Shown one piece after another: positions 34,993 to 42,996 of a stretch of DNA of 64,000 bases. Position 1 is the stretch's first letter. Every line of letters begins with the position of its first letter. The notes under the pieces were generated by a model. The model searched no databases. It saw only the letters and a program-made list of their open reading frames with translations, and was not told the origin of the DNA. The position numbers and the translations under genes are program-made. The DNA lies in contig CBDCYH010000002.1 of the NCBI GenBank assembly GCA_965224105.1, positions 62,001 through 126,000 of the forward strand, read 5' to 3'. This DNA comes from CBDCYH01 sp965224105. GTDB lineage: Bacteria; Bacteroidota; Rhodothermia; Rhodothermales; JABDKH01.

Positions 34993-36117
34993 TTATCTGA
35001 TCGTCGATTCTTCAATCAACGTGGTCATGCGGATGGCGATACCTTCCCAGGAATGGTGGTTCTGAAAGTAGTTCCGTGCTTTGGTTGTCATTTGCAATCG
35101 CAATTCCGGTGAATTGGCAAGCATGAACACGGAATCAGCAAACTCGCTACTATCATCATCGGCGGTCAGCCAAAAAGCATCAGTTGCTCTAAGCATTTGT
35201 TTCGGCGTTTGTTCGCCTCTCGTGGTGACAGTTGGAACACCGTGCTGGATTCCAACCAGAAATGAGCCCCGACGCTCAGCCACGCCGCCCGCAAAAGGTG
35301 CCAGATAGATATCCAGACTCGACATGAATGCAGAAACATCTCGTGGAGGTAGCTTACCAAGAGTTTGCAGTCTATCCGTTGATAGCACCCTCTCTACCTC
35401 GTCTGCTGAGGGGCCGACGTATAGGATTCGGAAATCTACGCCTCCCCTCTCCAACCTTTCCAGCGCCGATTGCACAAAATCAAATTGCCGGGTCGGATGG
35501 GCGGATCCGAATACGCCCAATGCGATTGTGTCATCGCTAACTCCGAGTTCTGCTCTTGCGACGTCTCGCGCCGTACCCACATCCGGAATGTTCGATCCGA
35601 CCGGGAGGTGGAATATTTTCTCGGGGTCGGCCCTCTTGGAAATCGAGTTGATCCAATTCTCGGTCGAGACAAATATAATGTCTGCAACTGCAAGCAGCTG
35701 GCGAAGCGTTCGGCGCTGCCACGTTGTCATGATCGCGGTTTTCCAGCTCGTAACATCGACCCATCTTTCGTGGATCATTACAGCAATACTCGTTCGGGGA
35801 GACTTCCTTTTAATCATAGTAAGGGCCCGTGGCAGCGACGGAGCATAACCCCACTTTCCATAACTGAACGGATTGTATTGCAAGACGACTACGTCGGGTG
35901 CCCTGTCAACGACTGGCTTGACAACTTTTAGAATTCCCGAGGGCGATTCAATATCAAAGCTGGGTAGCACGTCGATCCCCTGGATCATTCCCCCTGGTGT
36001 CGAGCACAGAATTCTAACCTTATGGTTGTCCTTGAGCGCGTTCGCAAGGCAAAATGTATAGTCCCCGATCCCATCGATCTTCGGCGGAAGGACCGGAAAA
36101 ACCAGGTCGATATTCAT
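34993..36117 (-). CDS. Glycosyltransferase family 4-like protein
   Basis: A 374-residue GT-B protein. The N-terminus reads VLPPKIDGIGDYTFCLANAL. The C-terminal domain contains LGVFGSAHPTRQFDFVQSAL and the APFAGGVAERRGSFLVGIQHG stretch, where the E-x7-E motif is degenerate. It is less typical of GT4 than its neighbours and may use an unusual donor. It overlaps the next upstream glycosyltransferase gene by four bases (ATGA) and is followed by a sulfotransferase. Confidence 0.82.
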   Translation of the reverse strand: MNIDLVFPVLPPKIDGIGDYTFCLANALKDNHKVRILCSTPGGMIQGIDVLPSFDIESPSGILKVVKPVVDRAPDVVVLQYNPFSYGKWGYAPSLPRALTMIKRKSPRTSIAVMIHERWVDVTSWKTAIMTTWQRRTLRQLLAVADIIFVSTENWINSISKRADPEKIFHLPVGSNIPDVGTARDVARAELGVSDDTIALGVFGSAHPTRQFDFVQSALERLERGGVDFRILYVGPSADEVERVLSTDRLQTLGKLPPRDVSAFMSSLDIYLAPFAGGVAERRGSFLVGIQHGVPTVTTRGEQTPKQMLRATDAFWLTADDDSSEFADSVFMLANSPELRLQMTTKARNYFQNHHSWEGIAIRMTTLIEESTIR

Positions 36118-37250
36118 CCCACCGGCCTCGCCAACCTGTAAAACTCGTCTTGCTTTTCGACAAAAGCATTCATAGAGAAGGTTGACCTCGCAATGTGGTA
36201 ACCATTTTTTCCGAGCTGATTTGCTTGCTCGTGATTCTCTGCAAAATGGTCCAGATTCTGTGCTAGCGTTGCGTCATCATGCGGATCCACAAGCGTAGCA
36301 AATTCCGGCAACGCGTATTCCGGAATGGCGCCGGCCGTGCTCCCGATTACTGGCCGCCCACAGGCTGCCGATTCCAACGTAACCAGTCCTGCAGGTTCAT
36401 GCCACACAGACGGAAAGACAACAGCGCGGGCATTGAGAATCAGATTTGTGATTTCATCAGGTTTGAGCCAACCGTGCCACACGATCTTGTCGCTAATTCC
36501 GCTGGACTGAGCCAAGGCTTTGATCTTGGCAATTTCGTTCGGATTGCCGTCACCCGCTACATCAAGTATCACATTTGAACTTGCAAGTGCCATTGCTCGA
36601 ACCAACCAATCGAGTCCCTTATGCTCAACTATGCGTCCGATAAAAACAAACCTCGCGGGCGACTTCGTTGGTGATTCACTGAACGGAAGGTTAATCTCGG
36701 GCGAGGGTGACCGCAGAACTTTGACGTTGCTTTCCGAACATCCAGCCTGTACCATTTGGCGCCGAACAAAATTGCTTACGGCCAGAGTTAGCATAGCATG
36801 CGATTGCTCAATCTCATCTCGGGTGTTGCGAAATCCGTTTGATAGCAATTTCGGTTTCCGGCTTCCGCAGTGGTCTGCGAGATGCCCCCAGGTGCATACC
36901 GCAAGTCCAAATTTTCTGTTGCAGGGTCGCCTCTGTCTCGTGAGGTACCGCGAGCCACTCGGACATCCGGCACTGTTGGTGTGAATCGTCCGCACAACGG
37001 GGATGTTCGTGGGAAGGATCTCTGGAAGTTTGGTGTGTATATGAAGAACATCCAAGCCTAAAGATTCGCCTGCATCAATGAGCTCTTTGGTACTGCTAAC
37101 CTGAAGTCCTTCCTCCCCCAGCTCAACATCCGAAATTATGGATACGTCGCGCCCACGAATCTTTTGCGCCTCGGCAAGTCGATGCACGTAGGTTGCGATG
37201 CCACCTTTCGCGTTTAGGTTGGACGCAAAATGACCAATTCTTTGGGTCAT
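36114..37250 (-). CDS. Glycosyltransferase family 4 protein with cysteine-rich insert
   Basis: A 378-residue GT4 from ATG 37250, which overlaps the stop of the upstream gene as TAATG; the longer frame to 37406 is antisense-like arginine-rich sequence. The N-terminal region has LNAKGGIATYVHRLAEAQ. Four cysteines at about residues 100-130 (CPSGSRYL, PCNRKFGLAVC, ADHCGS) form an insert seen in some GT4 enzymes, possibly metal-binding. The donor motif EPAGLVTLESAACGRPVIG is complete. Sugar specificity unknown. Confidence 0.87.
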   Translation of the reverse strand: MTQRIGHFASNLNAKGGIATYVHRLAEAQKIRGRDVSIISDVELGEEGLQVSSTKELIDAGESLGLDVLHIHTKLPEILPTNIPVVRTIHTNSAGCPSGSRYLTRQRRPCNRKFGLAVCTWGHLADHCGSRKPKLLSNGFRNTRDEIEQSHAMLTLAVSNFVRRQMVQAGCSESNVKVLRSPSPEINLPFSESPTKSPARFVFIGRIVEHKGLDWLVRAMALASSNVILDVAGDGNPNEIAKIKALAQSSGISDKIVWHGWLKPDEITNLILNARAVVFPSVWHEPAGLVTLESAACGRPVIGSTAGAIPEYALPEFATLVDPHDDATLAQNLDHFAENHEQANQLGKNGYHIARSTFSMNAFVEKQDEFYRLARPVG

Positions 37251-38305
37251 TAATGTCCTCCCTGTAAGAGATGTTGACGAAGGTACTTTTGAAGTAACCT
37301 GTAAATCGCATCGGTCGAGCCTGTTGGCACGATGTGTCCCGTTACCCCGTCCTCGATAAGTTCTTTCATCCCGGTGTCTTCCGTGACAATGACCGGGATG
37401 CCACACGCCAGTGCCTCAGCGGGTGCATAAGCAAAACCATCCTCATACGTCGGATGCACAAACACATTGGCATCTTGCATGACGGGCAAAGGATCTCCAG
37501 GTTTGACGACGATTCGCCGGTCAGCGGCCATCGCGTCCTGCATATATTTCTTCATCCTTCGATTAGACCAACCTCCCACCATCCGCAACACCGCATTCTT
37601 ATTGTCTAATTTCTTAAAAGCATCAATCAGCCGAGGGATTCCTTTTGTCGAGTCGACTCGACCTGCATAAGCAACAACGAATGGTTTGCCCTTGCAGTCG
37701 CGTGCGGCCGGCACAAAACGCGGATCAATTTCCATGTGCATTCGCTCAAGCTTATGCGGGTCGCAGCCACGATCGATGAAAGACTTTCGCACATACTCCG
37801 AGTGTACGACTATGGTATCTGCCATTTTGTACTCCTCGAGCGTTCTGGCAAGCTGACGGTCCGACAACCATGAATCAGAAAAACCAAAATCGCTATGTGC
37901 TCGATCGTGCAACATCCGAACATTCTCCACATGACTGTTTGCAGCAACCAGTCGCAGTTCTTTGCATCCCAGGCTCCGGGCCGCCTTAAAGCTGCGAAGC
38001 GATTTCCCTACAAAACCGGTAAAACTATTTATACGTCCGCGAAGCTTATTTGCAACGGCACTGTCAAACCGGGCAGAGTTGACGTCATCCTTCCACTTCA
38101 AACTGTAGCGCATTGGAGTATAGTCAAAAACTGGTTTGAGATATGACAAATCTATCACATCGACCGTTGCAGAAGGAGCATCATCCGAACCGGTGCAGAA
38201 ATACCAGACAGGTTCTCCTTCCTGCACGGCGTCGCGGACAAGCTGAGCGAAGTGTTGACCCAGACCGCCATTCCCTAGACGTGAAGCACACGTAATTACA
38301 TGCAT
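37250..38305 (-). CDS. Glycosyltransferase family 4 protein
   Basis: A 351-residue GT-B protein. It has RLGNGGLGQHFAQLVRDAVQ near the start, VAYAGRVDSTKGIPRLIDAF in the C-terminal domain, and a donor-site region reading YEDGFAYAPAEALACGIPVIV with both acidic residues. Its stop overlaps the start of the following glycosyltransferase by one base (TAATG), so translation is coupled. It lies 12 bases after a sulfotransferase gene. Linkage and donor are not predictable. Confidence 0.88.
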   Translation of the reverse strand: MHVITCASRLGNGGLGQHFAQLVRDAVQEGEPVWYFCTGSDDAPSATVDVIDLSYLKPVFDYTPMRYSLKWKDDVNSARFDSAVANKLRGRINSFTGFVGKSLRSFKAARSLGCKELRLVAANSHVENVRMLHDRAHSDFGFSDSWLSDRQLARTLEEYKMADTIVVHSEYVRKSFIDRGCDPHKLERMHMEIDPRFVPAARDCKGKPFVVAYAGRVDSTKGIPRLIDAFKKLDNKNAVLRMVGGWSNRRMKKYMQDAMAADRRIVVKPGDPLPVMQDANVFVHPTYEDGFAYAPAEALACGIPVIVTEDTGMKELIEDGVTGHIVPTGSTDAIYRLLQKYLRQHLLQGGH

Positions 38306-38317
38306 CTTTTGCGCCAG

Positions 38318-39319
38318 CTAGTTGGGTTGCAGTTTTCTGTTAAACGGCAGGTTCCACATTACGGTGAACTCTCGTATCTCCTGATGACGCGCAACATAAT
38401 GATTCCAATACGCTCGCTGGATGGCGATTACCATTGACTGACGAAGGCTGGGCTTTGCATTCGTCACCAAGTAGTTAAACTCCTGGATTTCGTCGCGGCA
38501 AATCGCTTCCGCGGTTGCGATTTCATCTTTTGTCAACACTTCCAACCAGCGGTTGGCTTTGCTACTATCAATGGGTTTATGCGCGGCTTTGTTGAAATCA
38601 CTCGACGCCTCTTTAATCATGAACTTTTTGGAGTCTCGATAGAATTCTAACATGCTCTGTTCGAATGGTTCGTCAAGAAACTCACAAATCTGCTGCAGAG
38701 TCTCCTCAGGCTTTGCCACAAGGTCCTCATATCTAATGTCAATTCGCTGTTTGGCTGGAACGGAGTTCAGCAAAGTCGCGCGCCCGACTCGATGAGATTT
38801 TTCTCTGATGAGACAATTGATAACAGCCTGGTTGGTGTAGAACGATGTGTTCTGCATCGATAGTAACCCGCCGCGGGGATCGCGAGCCATATAGATAAAT
38901 TTTGCGTTTGGAAACATTGCGTGAGCAACATCGCAGTAATAAAGAGTTCCCGGAGTCTTCTCACCCCATCGAGATTTCCCGTGTGCGTGAGCCCAGGAAT
39001 TCATGGTCACGAGCAATGGATCGCGGAGGTTCGGCTGTTCAACGCTCTTGAGAGTTCTCGCAACCTCATTGACGTCGAACTTGTCAAGGTGGCCACAGTT
39101 CTCTCTAATGAACCGGTCAATAAACGACCACCATTCATCTCTTGAGTCTGTAGGCCGCTGCCAATTCTCAATGGGTATGCCAGCTATTTCATATCTGAAA
39201 TAGTGCATCTCGTCCGGGATCGCGATCCGGGAATGCGCATTCAGCATCAAACGCAGCAACGTCGTCCCTGACCTGTTTGCGCCAACGATAAAAATGGGCC
39301 CTGCAGAGTGCTCAATCAT
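38318..39319 (-). CDS. Sulfotransferase-family protein
   Basis: A 333-residue protein with the 5'-phosphosulfate loop IFIVGANRSGTTLLRLML at the N-terminus and the 3'-phosphate loop KFIYMARDPRGGLLSMQ at about residue 140. DIRYEDLVAKPEETLQQICEFL is a conserved C-terminal element of bacterial sulfotransferase_3-type proteins. This is the second sulfotransferase of the operon and is only weakly similar to the one at 34008. Two different positions of the polymer may therefore be sulfated. Its start overlaps the upstream glycosyltransferase stop by four bases (ATGA). Confidence 0.86.
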   Translation of the reverse strand: MIEHSAGPIFIVGANRSGTTLLRLMLNAHSRIAIPDEMHYFRYEIAGIPIENWQRPTDSRDEWWSFIDRFIRENCGHLDKFDVNEVARTLKSVEQPNLRDPLLVTMNSWAHAHGKSRWGEKTPGTLYYCDVAHAMFPNAKFIYMARDPRGGLLSMQNTSFYTNQAVINCLIREKSHRVGRATLLNSVPAKQRIDIRYEDLVAKPEETLQQICEFLDEPFEQSMLEFYRDSKKFMIKEASSDFNKAAHKPIDSSKANRWLEVLTKDEIATAEAICRDEIQEFNYLVTNAKPSLRQSMVIAIQRAYWNHYVARHQEIREFTVMWNLPFNRKLQPN

Positions 39320-40650
39320 CTAGACGCAGAGCTGTTGCTAATAGCATCACGAAGTACCAGCTTAAATGCAGATACCATTTTGTCGGGACGCAATTCCTCC
39401 CGGATTGCGGATCGGTCGAATGTTTGGTCCTGTCCCGCCATTTTGGACTGCACTAGTTGCGATAGTATTCGCTTCATACTTGTTGAATCCAAAGGATCGA
39501 CCAAAAAAACACCGGGCTTATCGGAAACAAAATCTCTGTTCTCGCCGGTGGGTAGCGCAGCGATGATCGGTTTGTCTGTCGAGAGGTAGTCGTATGTTTT
39601 CGCCGCGATCCTGCCTCCTGGAGTGCCATCCTTACGATCGGGCAATGCCAGAAAAAGCAAATCCGCCGACCCCATTTCTTCAAGTAATTCACTCTTCCCT
39701 ACAGGGGGCCTGACCTTCACAATATCGTGTAGTCCTGCTTCCTGGAGCACCCTCTTGACTAGTGCCTCCGGTCCATTCTTCCCAATTATGTGTAATTCGA
39801 TTTTTCCTGATAGCTCTGGACTTTCTGTGATGATCTGTTTAATCGCTTCACCAATAAAAATGGGAGAGTGCGACCGAAAGTCAATCTCAACGAGTTTGTA
39901 TGTCCCCGCATGTGCCCACAAGTCCGACAACATGGCCTTCGCCGGACTTCGAGACACAAAAGAAGACCAGCCTACCATGGTGCCGGTATAGAGGATTCGG
40001 TATATGCCATCGTCTCTGCTTGTCGATGGCGCCGACGAACCAAATGTGCTTTTCCGAATGAGATGGAATTTCGAATGATGCTTTGGATCTACTCGGCCTT
40101 TGGCCGCATCCATATTGAACTTGGACAGGTATATTACGGCCTGAGTATCGGTAGCAAAACTCCTCTCCAATTTCAATGCATAGTGGTAATGCCAACGAGT
40201 TGGTCGCTCTGGCCACATGTCGGAGCACGAAGGTGAGTCGTTCAGATTTAAAACGACAGGGACTTTTGTCGAGCGGGCGATATTTGTTGCGACCACGCCA
40301 TCGGAAAACGGCATCGCGAACGCCAGGACAACATCTGGATCCAGTTCCTGAATTAAGGTGAGACTCTTGCTGGTCGCCGGACGAATCCAACTCCGCTGTC
40401 TATCTGGCACAACGAAGAACTTTTCCCATCGTCTTAACCGGAGTCGGTCCGTCCTATTATATAGGCCGTAACGAACATTGGATGGAACTCTATGGATTTT
40501 GGCGAACGATGAGTCCGGGTTGGGTGAAGAGGTGATCGCATGGATCTCGTAGTCCTCGGCAAGCCCCGATAGGACCGTTTTAACCCGCGAGCACAGTGGA
40601 TAGGGATCCGGAGGAAACCTGTACGAGATTGCAAGTAGTCTCGGCTTCAT
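39316..40650 (-). CDS. Glycosyltransferase family 4-like protein
   Basis: A 444-residue GT-B type protein. The N-terminal domain has AISYRFPPDPYPLCSRVKTV, the middle VLAFAMPFSDG and VVLNLNDSPS, and the C-terminal domain KTYDYLSTDKPIIAALPTG. This resembles the WbuB/WcaI-like GT4 group rather than the classical E-x7-E enzymes. It is longer than its neighbours. It lies 40 bases after the ABC exporter gene. Donor unknown. Confidence 0.83.
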   Translation of the reverse strand: MKPRLLAISYRFPPDPYPLCSRVKTVLSGLAEDYEIHAITSSPNPDSSFAKIHRVPSNVRYGLYNRTDRLRLRRWEKFFVVPDRQRSWIRPATSKSLTLIQELDPDVVLAFAMPFSDGVVATNIARSTKVPVVLNLNDSPSCSDMWPERPTRWHYHYALKLERSFATDTQAVIYLSKFNMDAAKGRVDPKHHSKFHLIRKSTFGSSAPSTSRDDGIYRILYTGTMVGWSSFVSRSPAKAMLSDLWAHAGTYKLVEIDFRSHSPIFIGEAIKQIITESPELSGKIELHIIGKNGPEALVKRVLQEAGLHDIVKVRPPVGKSELLEEMGSADLLFLALPDRKDGTPGGRIAAKTYDYLSTDKPIIAALPTGENRDFVSDKPGVFLVDPLDSTSMKRILSQLVQSKMAGQDQTFDRSAIREELRPDKMVSAFKLVLRDAISNSSASR

Positions 40651-40689
40651 TGGATGGAGGAGGCGCGAGCTGCGCGTGCGATTCCGTGG

Positions 40690-42468
40690 TTAGGGTAGCT
40701 GATACTGCAGGGCATGGTACGTCCAGAGACGTCCCTTGCGGTCAAGCAGCTCTTTGTATTGGCCCTGCTCAACCACGACTCCGTCCTCCATGACCACCAC
40801 CCAGTCGGCATTTTCCAGGGTCGACAATCTGTGGGCAATTGCGATGACGGTCCTCCCGTCCATCAATCGTTCTAGCGACTGTTGAACAAGTTTTTCTGAG
40901 ATCGAGTCCAGTGCACTTGTTGCTTCGTCAAGAATCAAAACCTCGGGATCGCGCAGCAGGGCGCGGGCGATCGCAAGCCGCTGACGTTGGCCACCTGAAA
41001 TTCTAACACCACGATCACCAAGAATCGTGTTGAACTTGTTCGGCATTTCCTCGATGAATTCGCGCGCATTCGCCCTGTCCGCCGCTTCCACCACCTGAGA
41101 AAGGGGGACATTCTTTAGTCCGTAGGCAATGTTATTGGTAACGGTATCGTGAAAAATAAACGTGTCCTGCGAAACCACCGCGATTCGATTTCTAAGGGAG
41201 GCTACCGTAAACTCTCTTACGTCGATCCCGTCCCACAGCACAGCGCCCTCAACCGGATCATGGAAACGTGGGATAAGATCAACGACTGTTGTTTTCCCGG
41301 CACCAGACCCCCCCACTATAGCCACAGTGGATCCCCGCGCGATCTCGATATTCAGATTCCTCAGTACCAATTCGCCCGGATCGTACCCAAACGAAACGTC
41401 TTTGAGAACGATGGCATCCGAGAGTCGTGGGGTTTCTCTTGGCCCGTCAAGGATGTACGGTTTGTCCTCCTCGTTAAGCATCGCGCTCAAATTCTCAAAG
41501 GCTGCTCGGCTCTGGGCGAATTTTCCGCGCTCGTTGTTTATCTGCAAGATGCTGGGCATCATTCTGATCAATGCGAAAACGAATGTGAGCAGAAGTGCCA
41601 CGTTTAGATCAAACCAGAGGATAGCCGCAAGAACAACGGCGACGAGAAGAACGGAGACCAATACTTGAACGATCGGTCTCACGAGTTCGCTTAGTTTTGC
41701 GGTACGAACTACTGCGTCTGCTACGCCCTGCGTCTCCTTGAGCAATCGCTCTCTTTCGTATTCCTGCGTGTTGAATGCAGCGACAGTCTTAATACCTGAA
41801 ATGAATTCTGTTGCGGTCGAGACAAACTGCGACGACGACGAGGTAATAAGCCTTCCCTCTTTCCTGATGCCTCCGATAACGCGCGAGAGCGAGAGAGAGA
41901 GAATCAGGAAAAAAAGAGATACGACTAGCGTCAACTTCCACGAAATAAGGATCATCAACCCCAGATAGATGGCGATCATCGCTCCCTGTGACGCCATCAC
42001 GGTGAGGGTGTTGAACGAGACAGCGACCCGGGACATTTCGTTGGTGAGGAGGTTAACGATATTGCCAGATCTGGTATTCGAGAAGTACGCGAGGGAAACA
42101 CTTCTGAGCTGGTCGATGACCTTCATTCGCAAATCTTCCACCACCGATGCCCTACCCTTTATCCCGCAGAAGCTCGCCAGGTAGGAAAAAATCCCGCGAA
42201 GAAAGGTTGATATGATGATCACTCCGCATATGCGGATCATCCGGGCGGTCTTGTCCATCCCTACGCCCAGAATGTTTGCGTCTATCCACCCAATTCCGGT
42301 CGAAAACGAGTCACCCTCGGTGGACAGGTTTTGAAGGAACGGAATGATGAGTCCCACCCCGAGGCCCTCAAACGAGGCTGATAAGAGGGCAAATGCGATA
42401 GTGCCGACAAGCAGAACCCAATACTTCTTAAAGCTTGGCCCTACAAGCCTAACGAAGGTCTTATCCAC
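40690..42468 (-). CDS. MsbA-like ABC exporter (fused permease/ATPase)
   Basis: A 592-residue half-transporter. Six transmembrane helices span residues 15-310, and a nucleotide-binding domain follows with Walker A VGGSGAGKTTVVDL, Q-loop, signature SGGQRQRLAIAR, Walker B VLILDEATSALD and the H-loop IAHRLS. The type IV exporter fold moves lipid-linked substrates, as in MsbA or PglK. No Wzx flippase is visible in the locus, so this protein could flip the undecaprenyl-linked repeat unit. It sits between the SLBB mini-protein and a glycosyltransferase in the same operon. Confidence 0.9.
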   Translation of the reverse strand: MDKTFVRLVGPSFKKYWVLLVGTIAFALLSASFEGLGVGLIIPFLQNLSTEGDSFSTGIGWIDANILGVGMDKTARMIRICGVIIISTFLRGIFSYLASFCGIKGRASVVEDLRMKVIDQLRSVSLAYFSNTRSGNIVNLLTNEMSRVAVSFNTLTVMASQGAMIAIYLGLMILISWKLTLVVSLFFLILSLSLSRVIGGIRKEGRLITSSSSQFVSTATEFISGIKTVAAFNTQEYERERLLKETQGVADAVVRTAKLSELVRPIVQVLVSVLLVAVVLAAILWFDLNVALLLTFVFALIRMMPSILQINNERGKFAQSRAAFENLSAMLNEEDKPYILDGPRETPRLSDAIVLKDVSFGYDPGELVLRNLNIEIARGSTVAIVGGSGAGKTTVVDLIPRFHDPVEGAVLWDGIDVREFTVASLRNRIAVVSQDTFIFHDTVTNNIAYGLKNVPLSQVVEAADRANAREFIEEMPNKFNTILGDRGVRISGGQRQRLAIARALLRDPEVLILDEATSALDSISEKLVQQSLERLMDGRTVIAIAHRLSTLENADWVVVMEDGVVVEQGQYKELLDRKGRLWTYHALQYQLP

Positions 42469-42483
42469 GCGGGAATCCTCTCT

Positions 42484-42996
42484 CTAGGTTCTGTCAAGGA
42501 TTCGCAAGGTGATCAGGATAACGCTTCCGATCGCTGCAATGGTTGATGTAACCGTTCGCAACGTAACACCATTACCCTTCGTTTTTTGCTCGACGACCAG
42601 CAGGTCTGCATCGTTGAGGCGTGGATACGGAGCGACCGATTCAAGAATATCTACGAGCTCCGCCTCATATACTAGCGCTCGACTACTGGAAGGCCCTCGA
42701 TAGATCCGTACGGTGGTTATTACTTTTTCCCGCCCCGACTCGAACCGGGCGATATTGAGCACGGAAGCCAACTCGATAAAGTCCAGATCTCTTTCAATTT
42801 TCCAGAGCCCGGACTGATCTACGTTCCCCATAACATTGATGGTTATGGTGGGGTACCCTGGCCTCCAGTACTCATTTATGCTGTGGGTCTCGGACTGTGC
42901 GAGAAGGGAATTTGTGGGAAGAAGAACAATGCCCAGGACGAGCGCGGCGATCGCTCGAAGAAGATTGGCATTAGCCTTCAGAGTACGAATAGTCAT
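42484..42996 (-). CDS. SLBB-domain mini-protein related to polysaccharide export (Wza-like)
   Basis: A 170-residue protein from ATG 42996, overlapping the Wzc-like gene end by 26 bases. A signal peptide (LLRAIAALVLGIVLLPTNSLLA) is followed by one SLBB-type domain with YPTITINVMGNVDQSGLWKI and the DLDFIELASVLNIA helix. A C-terminal hydrophobic helix (TSTIAAIGSVILITLRIL) ends the protein. The polysaccharide export domain that precedes SLBB in Wza/GumB is absent, so this is not a complete outer-membrane channel. It may be a periplasmic adaptor or a reduced Wza. The context after Wzc supports a role in export. Confidence 0.7.
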   Translation of the reverse strand: MTIRTLKANANLLRAIAALVLGIVLLPTNSLLAQSETHSINEYWRPGYPTITINVMGNVDQSGLWKIERDLDFIELASVLNIARFESGREKVITTVRIYRGPSSSRALVYEAELVDILESVAPYPRLNDADLLVVEQKTKGNGVTLRTVTSTIAAIGSVILITLRILDRT

